From: Neobacillus pocheonensis
GTDB taxonomy: Bacteria > Bacillota > Bacilli > Bacillales > Cytobacillaceae
Direction: 5' to 3'
Length of the DNA: 64,000 nucleotides
Assembly: GCA_023702235.1 (NCBI GenBank)
Contig: JAMQCR010000001.1
Span: forward strand, 1,364,001 to 1,428,000
This document shows positions 45,248 to 55,460 of this stretch, piece after piece. A program made the translations under genes and the position numbers. The notes below the pieces were generated by a model. That model was not told the origin of the DNA. It did no database searches and worked only from the letters and a program-made list of their open reading frames with translations. Every line of letters starts with the position of its first letter. Position 1 is the stretch's first letter.

Positions 45248-46620
45248 ATGAATGGAAGTTTGGATGATTCAATTATTTTACAGCATATTTTGCAGCATAC
45301 GTTTGATGAAATCTTTGTGGCGGATGCTACTGGAATGGTTTTATATACAAGCCAATCTACTGAAAAAGTGTTTGGCATTCCTTGTGAGCAAATTGTTCAT
45401 CACAATATTTTCGACTTGGAGAAGCAGGGAATGTTTTTACCTTCCGTGATTGCCAATGTGTTAAGAACCAATCAAAAAGACACGCTAATCCAGGAAACAA
45501 AGCACAATAGAAAACTGATTATTTCAGGATACCCAATTTATGGCCAACCGGGGAATTGGTTGGAGCGCTCAGTGTTTCAAGAGATGTTACAGAGTTTGAA
45601 TATTTGAAAAAAGAGAATAAGCAGGTCGCAGAGGCATTGAACTTATATAAAAAACAAATAGAACAATTAAAAAAACAAGCGGCCAATCACTACTTTTTGC
45701 GAAATAGCAAAATGGAAAAGGTCTTTGATGTTGTCTCAAAAGTGGCGAATTTAGGAGTCACTGTGCTTTTGGAGGGAGAATCAGGGTCGGGAAAAAACCA
45801 TATTGCCCATATGATCCATCAAATGTCTGCAAGAGAAAACCACCCTTTTGTTGAGGTAAACTGCGGGGCAATACCCGAAGCACTGTTCGAATCAGAGCTT
45901 TTTGGCTATGAAGAGGGGGCCTTTACCGGATCTAAAAAAGGCGGGAAAAAGGGATATTTTGAAGCAGCGGGAAAGGGAACCTTATTTCTCGATGAAATTG
46001 GCGAATTGCCGATGAATTTGCAGGTAAAACTGCTGTCTGTTTTACAAAACCACATCATCATGAGGGTGGGTGGAAGTAAAAAAATAGAGGTGAATTGCCG
46101 AATTATTTGTGCTACCAATCAAAACTTGGAAAAAATGATTGCGGAGCGGAAATTTAGAGAGGACCTTTATTATAGAATAAACGTGGTGAAGATTGAGATT
46201 CCTCCTCTTCGGGAGCGAAAGGAGGAAATTTTTCATTTAATATATGAAATTACCGAAGAAATGAATCGAAAATATGAAATGAACAAGCACTTTACCCCAT
46301 CGATGATTGCCTGGCTTAGCCAGCAAGAATGGCCGGGAAATGTTCGGGAATTGCGGAACTTTATCGAAAAAAAGATTATTACATCGAGTGAAAATGAACT
46401 CGCTCTTGAGGTGGAGAATCAGGAAACAAAAAGGGAGGTGTCAGCTGTATCTGATGAAATGGCGTTAAACGATTATCTAGAATCATTAGAAAATGAATAT
46501 ATTGTGCGGATGTATCAAAAATATCCAAGCAGTATTAAACTTGCTGAAAAATTAGGAATTAGTCAATCCACCGCCAATCGAAAAATACGGAAATATGTTA
46601 GTGAAGGTAGTCAGTATTGA
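45248..46620 (+). pseudogene. Sigma-54-dependent activator, RocR-like, one frameshift
   Basis: Enhancer-binding protein with an N-terminal PAS domain (LQHTFDEIFVADATGMVLYT), then AAA+ and Fis-type helix-turn-helix. A frame change near 45558 splits the PAS end (SGYPIYGQP) from ALSVSRDVTEFEYLKKEN. Walker A is GESGSGKNHIAHM, the loop that contacts sigma-54 is GAFTGS (usually GAFTGA), Walker B LFLDEIGELP, the sensor part CATNQNL, and the C-terminus SIKLAEKLGISQSTANRKIRK. It starts at 45248 with AGGTG upstream. A perfect -24/-12 promoter follows at 46732, before a ureohydrolase, so this is the local activator. Related B. subtilis RocR controls arginine catabolism. Confidence 0.85.
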
Positions 46621-46731
46621 CTATATAAAACAAATTGATAGTGGCCATTTTTTTGACCAAACCGTACAATCGTATGAACCAACCGTTACATGGTACGCTT
46701 CAACTGCTTCCCCCGCTATTCCCTTAGAAGT

Positions 46732-46749
46732 TTGGCATGAGAGTTGCAT
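46732..46749 (+). promoter_or_regulatory. Sigma-54 (-24/-12) promoter
   Basis: TTGGCATGAGAGTTGCAT fits the TTGGCAC-N5-TTGCW consensus with the correct GG-to-GC spacing. It lies about 40 bases before the ureohydrolase start and just after the sigma-54 activator gene. Confidence 0.8.
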
Positions 46750-46790
46750 AAATAAAGATGAGAACAAAATTTTGTTGGGGGGCTTCTTTC

Positions 46791-47781
46791 ATGTCAAATC
46801 AAGATGAAAAGCAATTTCTAAATCTGCCTTTTACAGGAATCTGTACGTTTGGGAAGTATCCGGTTTGTCCGGATCTAGACAAGCTGGTTGCGGATGTCGC
46901 GGTGATTGGCGTACCAAATGATATGGGCACACAATGGAAATCGGGGGCTAGAATGGGCCGAGGGGAATTCGGGAAGGCTCCACATTGTACAGTTTTGGAT
47001 TGAATGGTGCTTACGATATTGAAAAAGACATCATGTATTTAGGACCGAAATGGAAAGTAGTCGATTGCGGCGATGTGGACATGGTTCATGGGGACATCAT
47101 GCAATGCCATGAAAATACGGAAGCAGCGATCAGAAAAATTGTCGCAAAAGGAGCGATGCCGGTTGTGTTAGGCGGTGACCACTCCATCACCATTCCGGTT
47201 GTAAAAGCTTTGGAAGAATTAGGTCCCTTTCATGTGATTCAAATTGACGCCCATTTGGACTGGGCTGACCACCGTTCCGGGCAGCGGTATGGCCATGGAA
47301 GCTGTATCCGCCGTTTGTCGGAAATGGACCATGTTCAGAAAATCTTCCAATTTGGCATTCGCGGGATTAGCAGCAGTTTAAAAGAAGATGTTGATGCGGC
47401 TAGAGAATATGGTAGTGTCATTTTATCACCAAGGCAAATGAGGAAGATGGGAATCGAAAACGTGCTGGAACTGATTCCGAAAGGTGAAAAATATTATATT
47501 ACGCTTGATATTGACGGTTTGGATCCTTCCGTAGCTCCGGGAACGGGCACCCCATCTCCGGGCGGATTTATTTACGATGAGGTAAATGAATTGCTCGAAG
47601 GAATCGCCAAAGCGGCCAAGTGATTGGTTTTGATTTAGTAGAGGTGGCCCCGCCATATGATCCCGCAGGAATGACCGGCGAAGTCGGTGCTCGGATCGCC
47701 TTGGATTTACTCAGCTTTGTTTTAAAAGAAAGAGAGAACGCAGCAGAAGGCAGTGCAAATAAAGAAGAAGTTCACTCTTAA
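46791..47781 (+). pseudogene. Ureohydrolase family protein (agmatinase/guanidinobutyrase-like), frameshifted
   Basis: Binuclear-manganese hydrolase that releases urea from a guanidino compound. From MSNQDEKQFLNLPFTGICTF it runs to WKSGARMG; after a shift near 46965 it continues GLNGAYDIEKDIMYLG, GGDHSITIPVV (metal ligand), IDAHLDWADHR, and DIDGLDPSVAPGTGTPSPGG; a second shift near 47620 leads to VIGFDLVEVAPPYDPAGMTG and the stop at 47781. Corrected length is about 330 residues, long for agmatinase and closer to guanidinobutyrase/guanidinopropionase-type enzymes. The operon context (sigma-54 activator, NCS1 permease) also suggests a guanidino compound other than agmatine. Confidence 0.82.
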
Positions 47782-47784
47782 TGA

Positions 47785-47833
47785 GGAGCCTGGTTTTACA
47801 TAGAAAGATTTCCTTTCTGTGTAAAACGCTCCA
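47785..47833. other. Long imperfect hairpin
   Basis: GGAGC..GTTTTACATAGAAAG pairs with CTTTCTGTGTAAAAC..GCTCC. No T-run follows, so it is more likely an RNA processing or stabilising element between the two genes than a terminator. Confidence 0.5.
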
Positions 47834-47882
47834 TAAAACCTATGAACCTATTCTTAAAATAAAAATATAGGGGGTTTTGTTG

Positions 47883-49270
47883 ATGAAGATTGAAACGAGG
47901 AGCATTGAGTATATTCCTGCCAATGAGCGTCATGGAAAAGCAAGAGGATTATTTCCTGTTTGGTTTGCGGCAAATATGCACATGACGACACTTGTGACAG
48001 GATCGCTATGTGTGACCTTTGGTTTAAATCTTTTTTGGAGTGTTGTGGCGATTATCGTTGGTAATTTACTGGGTGCCATTTTTATGGCTTCTCATTCTGC
48101 TCAAGGGCCAAAACTTGGCATTCCGCAAATGATTCAAAGCCGTGCTCAATTTGGCGTAATCGGGGCGGTTATTCCACTGTTACTTGTTATTTTTATGTAT
48201 CTCGGCTTCTTTTCCAGCAGCGGTTTGTTGGGAGCTCAAGTCTTGAGCAGCTCCTTGAACCTCAATTTGACTTGGAGCATCATTATCCTAAATATTATCA
48301 CGTTTATCGTCACAATGATTGGTCATGATCTCATTCATAAAATGCAAAAGTACTTATCATGGGTGTTTTTTATCGTTTTTATTATTGCTACCGTTATTGT
48401 CTTTCAATTGCCTGTGCCCGTAGGAAGCTGGTCACCAGCCCATTTTAATTTTTCGACCTTTATGTTAAGTGTAAGTGTAGTGGCAACCTGGCAAATTTCC
48501 TTTGCCCCGTACGTTGCCGATTATTCGAGGTATTTGCCGGAGGATACTCCGTATAAGCAAACCTTCTGGTATACGTATGCGGGGACCATTCTGGGAACGG
48601 GTTGGATGATGATTCTAGGCGTCTTTTTGACGACTGCCATTCCAGGGTTCCTAAGCCACTCCGGCGATCATCTGGCACATCAGTTTGGCGGTTTTGCTTT
48701 CATAATGTTTGCCGTCATCCTCTTTGGTCAGCTCTCCATCAATGTCTTTAATTTATATGGTGCCTTTATGTCAACAGTTTCTACTGTTGAACCGTTTTCA
48801 AAAATAAAAGTTACCCCAAAAGTGAGATTGTTCTTTGTCTTCGGGATTGCGACCATGGGGACCTTACTAGCCATTTGGCAGGGAAATTTCCTTTCCAATT
48901 TTATCAACTTTATTTTATTCATTAGCTACTTCTTAATACCATGGACAGCTATTAACCTCGTTGATTTTTATATACTGCGGCACGGCGAATACAGTATTAA
49001 GGATATCTTCGATCTGAATGGGAAATACGGGAAATTCAACAAGATTACCTCAATATCGTTTTTAGTGGCCATTATTGCAGAAGTTCCGTTCATGAACTCC
49101 TCCCTCTATGTGGGTCCGGTTGCCAAAGCATTGGGAGGGCAGATATTGCCTGGATTTTGGGAATAGTGGTTCCAGCAGTCCTCTATTATATTATGATGAA
49201 AAGAAAATTAAATAGTGAGTCTGAAGCGGACGTCAACATCCAGTCAATTGAGAGTGAGACCATTTTTTAA
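47883..49270 (+). pseudogene. NCS1-family permease (cytosine/purine/guanidino type), frameshift near the end
   Basis: A 12-helix permease of the CodB-like NCS1 family. It starts MKIETRSIEYIPANERHGKA and shows the family's FPVWFAANMHMTTLVTGS, FAPYVADYSRYLP and the NLVDFYILRHGEYSIKDIF segment. The open frame stops at 49166 (LPGFWE); a shift near 49145 restores IAWILGIVVPAVLYYIMMKR and an acidic tail ending at 49270. Only the last 40 residues are affected. It directly follows the ureohydrolase and probably imports its substrate. Substrates of this family are nucleobases, hydantoins and allantoin; some members take other cyclic ureides or guanidines. Confidence 0.82.
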
Positions 49271-50177
49271 AACTTAAAAGGGCTGACTCCTCTTTCAAAA
49301 TATTGTGTCCTCAACCGTGTGTGAACCATTACTGAAAAGAGGAGATGTCCTTAATATTTTTAGTGAGACATATTATTATTTGGCATCTGCGACTGGATCT
49401 GTCCTTGGGCAGGAGCTAAAGCATTCAGCATCTGATTCATGTCCTGCCACGATAACTGCGGTACTTGATACCAATGATGTTTATTTTGATAGATGAGCTA
49501 CCTTATGGGGGAAAAGTGGCAAAGGAATGAAGTATTCAGGTGCTGCAGTATACAACTAAGGATTAAATCCCCATATTTCTTATCAATATATACCAGCGAC
49601 CAAACGATTTTAATTCCTTCTCAAACGGCCATAATGGCTCAATTTTCTTGTCTCAGCTAATTTTGTAAATCAAGATCTATATATTCTAATGCCTTCTTCT
49701 TTTTTAAACAAAAGATTCAACACCCGATTACATCTCATTATCTATTAGTCCGTATAATTGGGTAGCAGTATTGCCTTTTTTTCACATGTTATATAAGTTA
49801 ATTTTTATTGGTAGCTTAATATTTAAACGAATCTCTTACAAACATCACAAAATTATTCCCTTTAAGGATAATTGTTCTACTTATGTATTTCATGATCTAA
49901 TTTTACCCAGAATTTTCCTTCAACTAAACTCCCGCTATTTTTTCAAATTTCATCTAACATTAGAAGTTAGGGAAGATAATTCTTAACTTTTCCTTTTGCA
50001 AATCCGTTCGAAAAAGTACACTTTTCCGAACGGGTATTTTTTGTTCAAAAATAGCCATTTTTCACGTTCGTAAAACTTAAAAATTAATTTATGAACGTTC
50101 TCTGTTTTTAAAACACTTTTACGAACGTATTATAGTAGAATAAGAGAAAAGAGAATTAAAAATGAGGGGAATTTAAA
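49271..50177. other. Region without a convincing gene
   Basis: Two modest open frames (49305-49496 and 49771-49986) lack binding sites and I recognise no family in them. At 50003-50043 the stem CCGTTCGAAAAAGT / ACTTTTCCGAACGG followed by TATTTTTTG is a good terminator. The rest is AT-rich. Confidence 0.45.
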
Positions 50178-50348
50178 GTGGACGTTAGAAAGTTTGGATA
50201 CATACGAGTCAGCAGCAAAGATCAAAATGAAATACGACAACTTGAAGCCATGAAGGAAAAAGGGATAGATGAACGGGATATCTTTATGGACAAACAAAGT
50301 GGAAAAGATTTTAAACGAGCCCAAGGAGGCACCTCTTCTGTTTGGTAG
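50178..50348 (+). pseudogene. Serine recombinase, N-terminal fragment
   Basis: From a GTG (50178), with AGGGGAATTTAAA upstream, the frame reads MDVRKFGYIRVSSKDQNEIR, QLEAMKEKGIDERDIFMDKQ and SGKDFKRA, the N-terminal catalytic start of a resolvase/invertase (Ser in YIRVSS). After residue 48 homology ends at a CCCAAGGAGGCACCTC sequence and a stop follows. It is interrupted by a sequence that ends in a transposase remnant, so an insertion probably cut it. Not the same family member as the gene at 36 kb. Confidence 0.7.
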
Positions 50349-50607
50349 TGTATTCTAGACAAATCCACTATAGCAAAGAATGAGGTGCTTTTTGTATTTA
50401 TAAAGCATGTTGTCAAGGAATATAATCAAACTCAAAAGAACCAATTAAACTCAACTAGTTTACTTAATTATTTAGGTGCGAAGTTTGAGTTACTTATAAG
50501 GATTTTTTATTTATTTTCTTTCCTAAAAGTATGTTTGCTGTTAATGATTGTCTTCAATTTACCTTTCCAAAACATATCCTTCCATTCTTGCGGTCTTAAT
50601 GGAATAA

Positions 50608-51219
50608 GTGGTGAAAAATAAGGTAAGATCCATCAATCCCTTGAAAAGTGCCTGGGTAAAAAAGGGGACTCCCTTACTTGAAAGATTGTTCAGAATAGTC
50701 GGTATTGTTGATAACTATACAAACGAATACCGACAGGTATTCAGATTATCCACAAGAATAAGACGGATCGCTAACATATTAGAACCTTCAAAAAATAAAA
50801 CAAGCGAAAGTGTTGAAAAGAGGCTTTCGAGATATTTAAAGGAAATTGAACAAACCCTGACTAAAGGGGAAGATTTCCTAATTGTTGATAATCTTAAGAG
50901 ATATAGTAAAGGATTTTGGAAAGGCTTATTTACCTGTTATGACCACCCAATTTTACCAAGGACAAATAATGACCATAAACTTTTCTTCCGCACGATTAAA
51001 CGAAGACATCGTCGCATTACGGGCTTAAGGTATTGGAATCGTTATATTATGCGGCATGGGGAGTATATTGTATTTGCAGAAGATGCAATTAACAATCCCT
51101 CTATTCTATCAAGACTTGCCTCGGTATCTTTTGATGACTATGTAACTGAGATAAAAAAATGGGAGACAAGAACAGGCGAGCACATTAAGCGTTACCAATT
51201 TAAGAAAAACCTAGATTAA
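50608..51219 (+). pseudogene. Transposase, C-terminal fragment
   Basis: About 200 residues from a GTG. The middle YSKGFWKGLFTCYDHPILPR and TNNDHKLFFRTIKRRHRRIT, then GLRYWNRYIMRHGEYIVFAED, matches the end of a DDE-type transposase (RTNNDxExFFRxxKxxxRRxxG), with the last catalytic residues near LPRTNND. The N-terminal half with the first two catalytic Asp residues is absent. GCACCTC at 50326 and its complement GAGGTGC at 50380 may be remains of the insertion's end. I cannot name the IS family. Confidence 0.55.
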
Positions 51220-51497
51220 TATCTATAAGATACCGAAGAAAAAGGGTTTAACTACTAATTGTGTTAGTTAAGCCGTTTGAGTTTTTAAAAATAGTCGGTT
51301 CTCCATGTAAATTTGGAGTTCCGTCACCCTAATATGCGATGAAATACTTAAATACTCTTTCTCACATCAAATTTAAACTTCAATCTCTTCTTGATAAGCA
51401 AGCGTTTCTCTGTGTAGCTGTTCCCACTTTTCATATAGTTTAATAGCTGTCTGATAGTCATCGAAGTCTGATCCAAAATCATCCTGTAATTTGTCTT

Positions 51498-52199
51498 TTA
51501 ATTCACGGCATGCCCTTCCCATTCCTCTATGCTTTTTATATCAAAGAGGTTTGAAGACCTCGGTTTCATACTTTCCCAGTGATAATAAATGTTATTACAC
51601 CATTCCAACAAATCTTCACGGTATTGTTGCTGTTCTTCAATTTTCATCCCATTATCATATTCAACTTCAATCTCTTCTTGATAATCAGCATGAGCTTCTC
51701 TGTATGGGCTTTTAATTGTCCGAAAATCACCAAAGTCTGCTTTTACATCATCCTGTAATTTCTCTTTTAATTTACGGTATGCCCCTTCCAATTCTTCTAA
51801 GCTTTTTAAATCTAATAATTTTGAATACCTCGGTTTCATACTTTCCCATTGATGATAAATGTCATTACACCATTCCAACAAATCCTTACGGTATTGTTGT
51901 TGTTCTTCAATTTTCATCCATCTTTCAGATTCAACGTCTATTTCTTTATAAGCATGAGCTTCTTTGTCTAGTTGCTCCCATTGTTCATAAAGGTTTTTAG
52001 CTGTCTGATAATCATCGAGGTCCGCTTGTAAATCATCCTTTAATTTCTCATTTAATTTGCAGTATGACTCTTCCCAATCTTCTAAGCTTTTTAAATCAAA
52101 AAGTTTTGAAAACCTCGGTTTCGTACTTTCCCAGTGATAATAAATGTTATTACACCATTCCAACAAATCTTCACAGTATTTTTGTTCTTCAATTTTCAT
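51498..52199 (-). CDS. Protein with three tandem 90-residue repeats
   Basis: A 233-residue (now) acidic protein made of near-identical units, each beginning MKIEEQQQYREDLLEWCNN and continuing IYYHWESMKPRYSKLFDLKS, then a helical half (KLKEKLQDDLKADFDDYQTA). Each unit starts with a Met and ends EEIEVE, so three copies of a 90-residue gene were apparently fused in frame. A frameshift near 51500 cuts unit three; its second half (RELKDKLQDDFGSDFDDYQT) continues in another frame to 51373. I start at 52199, behind GTGGGGATATGC. Conserved WCNxIYxxWES and a Cys per unit stand out. Function unknown. Confidence 0.65.
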   Translation of the reverse strand: MKIEEQKYCEDLLEWCNNIYYHWESTKPRFSKLFDLKSLEDWEESYCKLNEKLKDDLQADLDDYQTAKNLYEQWEQLDKEAHAYKEIDVESERWMKIEEQQQYRKDLLEWCNDIYHQWESMKPRYSKLLDLKSLEELEGAYRKLKEKLQDDVKADFGDFRTIKSPYREAHADYQEEIEVEYDNGMKIEEQQQYREDLLEWCNNIYYHWESMKPRSSNLFDIKSIEEWEGHAVN

Positions 52200-53572
52200 G
52201 CATATCCCCACTCATGTAAATTTACTTTTTTTCTATTTCAATTTTTAAATAGTGGAAAAATTCCTGATAATTAATAAATAATTCATTTTAATTTACCCTT
52301 AATATTCGAAATAAAGTGTAATATGTTTTCCTAACACATTAAGATTACATCTTGGACAGTATTTCGATTAAGATAAGAAAAATTGTCACTTGGTAATGTT
52401 GATAGTTGATTTTTTCAAAAGTACATTTCATAAAAGGCTTATTTCCTTTTCCCCCTCAACAAAATCATTTCTTTACCTTTCTTATGAATCTAATTTTATG
52501 CTATGTTCAAATTTTGTCCTAGGACTAGACATTTACCCAAATGTTTTTAACAAAATCTACTCCATAACGGTTAGCTAGCAATCTAAAAAAGCCGATTCCT
52601 CACCATATAAAAGATCCCAATTTTAATTTTCATTTTATTTAATTTGATTATTTTCATCTATAGTCTATGTAAATTCAAGTTCAAGGAATTTGTTAAATAC
52701 ATATTTATGCTAATTTGGAAAATTTCGTAGTTCGAAGAAACGGAACAAAATCCTATGATTTTTACAAAAAAATCCACTCTGATATATAAGAATGGATTTT
52801 AAGCGATGTTTCTTGCTTATTATGTATTAAAAATTCAAAAAATAAGCAAGGAGAAAAACACTCATGTAACATACAAAGCCATCCTAGAAAGGGATGGCTA
52901 AGGAAAATGGAGCTAAATTTTTTATGTAATATCTTATGCAAATTATGAGACAAGTTGCTAGGTGTTATTACCATTTGACGGAAGACAAAAAATCCATCCT
53001 TTGGTGGCTAAAGATGGATTTTTCGACATAACCATGGGATAGGGGCACCCACGGTCTATGTTATGATGGATTAAAACTTCTTGAAAAATACTTTAGGAAT
53101 ATATTTCTAGTTGATGATAATTTATCGAAATAAAAAGAAACACAGATGGTTTAGCCTATTAAAGGATTTATTATTCGTTCGGGTAACCTATTCAAAAGGG
53201 AAATAAAAGGGTATTTGTCCATAAAAAAGTGAGCTAAAATCATGTTTCAAATAGTAATTAATGCACCCGCAGTTTATAAGTCTAAATGAATATTACAAAT
53301 TACTTATTTTTCCGACTTTAGGTTAGAGGAGATTATTCTTAATCTATCCATGGGATCTTATTGCCTGAACAATATTAAAAGTGCTTGATCTCTAAAAATT
53401 TTTTTGGATATATAATAAAGCAATTGAGCATCTTATTAAGGGTTCTATTAAGACCTATTTATTAACTATGTAATAATAGATCAGCCTTTTATTCCAACCA
53501 ATATAGTTGTAAAACAATTCAGCAAACAAGTTTTTATAATTTTAATTCGTATCATGAAAAGGGGATTTTCAG
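52200..53572. other. 1.4-kb AT-rich region without a gene
   Basis: No gene seen. Hairpins: AAAAATCCACT..AGAATGGATTTT (52766-52801), AGCCATCCTAGAAAGGGATGGCT (52879-52901) and AAAAAATCCATC..GATGGATTTTT (52988-53020). The first and third share the ATCCA/TGGAT stem and are related to each other. Confidence 0.5.
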
Positions 53573-53776
53573 ATGACAGTTGGAACACAAGTTAAAACAG
53601 CTTTAGCAAGTTTAAAAAGTGCTCAGGCAAGCTTCGAAACTTTTGCTTTATCTACCGATAATCAAAATGCAAAACAGCTTTATCAACAAGCTGCTCAGCA
53701 AACACAAACTATACTTGAAAGCCTTGAACCACGACTTCAAGAAATTCAAGGTGAAGAACCACAATACAATCAGTAA
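53573..53776 (+). CDS. DUF1657 protein
   Basis: A 67-residue helical protein: MTVGTQVKTALASLKSAQAS, FETFALSTDNQNAKQLYQQA, and an end SLEPRLQEIQGEEPQYNQ. This is the DUF1657 pattern of small proteins often encoded with spoVA-type genes in Bacillaceae and made in the forespore. The ATG follows AAAGGGGATTTTCAG. No spoVA genes are adjacent here, so it stands alone; a terminator follows. Confidence 0.8.
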   Translation: MTVGTQVKTALASLKSAQASFETFALSTDNQNAKQLYQQAAQQTQTILESLEPRLQEIQGEEPQYNQ

Positions 53777-53783
53777 GTAGCCC

Positions 53784-53816
53784 AAATAGGTTGGTAAATT
53801 TGCCAACCTATTTTTG
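53784..53816 (+). terminator. Rho-independent terminator
   Basis: Stem AAATAGGTTGG / CCAACCTATTT, 8-base loop, then TT and G. Confidence 0.8.
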
Positions 53817-53986
53817 TTCCTCTATGTACACCGGGACAGTAGTTGCATTTACTTAAATTTCATTAGGAGTTGCATTCGGCAGCTCTTTTCTTTTTTTAAA
53901 ACACAAATAAATTAATCATTTGTAAAAAAAACTAAATTGTAATAAGGGAGGGAATATCGCCACGAACAGAGAGGACGAAGTATAAA

Positions 53987-54283
53987 TTGCACTTTACGAT
54001 AGGAGTAATAGTGATATTAGCTTCTTTGAAATGGGCTAATTGGAAGGAATGGCAACGCTACTATTCAACATTGATTTATATTGTCGCTATAAATCTTCTT
54101 TACAAATTTTTCGCTTTAAACAAGTTTCATTTATGGAAATTTAGTTCCCACGAGCTTGTATTTAAAAGCCATAATGGGATTTTCTTGTGGCATTTACTCA
54201 TCATAAATCCTTTATTCACTTTTATGTATCTTTCAAATTTCCCTGAAGGACGTTTACTAAAACATGGATGGGCTACACTTATC
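53987..54283 (+). pseudogene. CBO0543-like membrane protein, cut by IS3
   Basis: From a TTG at 53987: ILASLKWANWKEWQRYYSTL, IYIVAINLLYKFF, then HLWKFSSHELVFKSHNGIF and FMYLSNFPEGRLLKHGWATL. The W-xxW-xxYYxT start and the PxFTFMYLSxFPEG part fit the CBO0543 family of small integral membrane proteins. The gene stops where the left end of an IS3 element begins, and I do not find its C-terminus beyond the element. It is therefore interrupted or truncated. Confidence 0.5.
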
Positions 54284-54341
54284 TAGACAGAAATTTTAAG
54301 GTCAAGTAGACTACAGATAATGAAATTGAGGAGAATCTACT

Positions 54342-54625
54342 ATGACTAAAAAAGAGCGAAGAACATTTACGGACGAATTTAAAAATCAAATGGTGCAACT
54401 GTACCTGAATGGCAAACCTAGAAAGGATATCATTCGTGAGTACGATCTGACTCCATCCTCTCTGGATAAATGGATCGGCAAAGTAAAACTACGGGTTCAT
54501 TTAAGGAGAAAGACAACCAAACACCAGAAGAACTTGAGTTGAACAGACTACGGAAAGAAAATAAGCAACTGCTAATGGAGAACGATATTTTAAAGCAAGC
54601 TGCGCTGATACTAGGACGAAAGTAA
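54342..54625 (+). pseudogene. IS3 OrfA (transposase helix-turn-helix), frameshifted
   Basis: Begins MTKKERRTFTDEFKNQMVQL (IS3 OrfA/HTH_Tnp_1) and reads to SLDKWI; one base is missing near 54477, after which [20 protein letters not shown] and a leucine zipper ([20 protein letters not shown]) continue to the stop at 54625. Corrected length is about 95 residues, normal. OrfB follows with a 2-base overlap zone where programmed -1 frameshifting normally makes the OrfAB transposase. Confidence 0.8.
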
Positions 54626-54627
54626 AT

Positions 54628-55460
54628 GTAATCCGGAATAACCGGGACAAATACTCGATATCGGCAATGTGCAAAGTCCTTCAATTACCTAGAGCCACCT
54701 ATTATTACGAAGCAAAAGAGCGAGTTTCAGAGGATGATATTACTTCTGATATCATTGAGATTTTCCAGGCAAGCCGTCAAAACTATGGGACTCGTAAAAT
54801 AAAATTTGAATTAAAAAAGCGAGGAAAAATCGTCTCTAGACGACGGATTGGAAGGATTATGAACGAGCAAGGCTTGTCTCTTCCTACACTGTGGCTCAGT
54901 TCAAACCACATGCAAAAACGTGTAACGAATCAGCCCAGGTCAATGAACTGGATCGTGAATTTAAACAAGCCGACCAGTTTAGCGTTATTGTAAGCGATTT
55001 GACATATGTAAGGGTCAATCAAAAATGGCATTATATATGTGTATTTGTCGACCTCTTTAATCGAGAAATCATTGGATGCAGCATGGGTCCGAATAAGGAT
55101 GCCTTACTGGTTTACCGAGCACTCGCGTCTATTCAAGCCGACCTCCATAAGATTCAGCTTTTCCATACAGACCGTGGTAATGAATTTAAAAACAAACTGA
55201 TTGACGAAGCGCTTGAGACGTTTAACATTAAGCGTTCTCTAAGTATGAAAGGATGCCCGTATGATAATGCGGTTGCAGAAGCCACGTTTAAAATTATTAA
55301 AACAGAGTTTGTCAAAAGACGCTCCTTTGATTCCTTAGAGGATCTGACAAGAGAGTTTCACGATTATGTTCATTGGTTTAATCACCTTCGTATCCATGGT
55401 ACGTTAGACTATTTAAGCCCAATAGAATACAAACTTACACACCTTAAAAAAACTGTTTAG
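54628..55460 (+). pseudogene. IS3 OrfB (DDE transposase), frameshifted
   Basis: Reads VIRNNRDKYSISAMCKVLQL, then HTH_21-like NYGTRKIKFELKKRGK; a shift near 54885 leads to the rve integrase core. The catalytic residues are Asp in IVSDLTYVRV, Asp in LFHTDRGNEF, and Glu in NAVAEATFKIIKTE. It ends SPIEYKLTHLKKTV inside the right inverted repeat. About 277 residues when corrected, typical for the IS150-like subgroup. Confidence 0.82.

Larger units (their letters stand above)
54284..55460 (+). mobile_element. IS3-family insertion sequence
   Basis: A 1.18-kb element with imperfect inverted repeats: left TAGACAGAAATTTTAAGGT, right (complement) CTAAACAGTTTTTTTAAGGT. Two overlapping frames encode OrfA (helix-turn-helix) and OrfB (DDE transposase). 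I see no clear target-site duplication. Both frames carry an extra shift, so the element is probably immobile. Confidence 0.8.
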
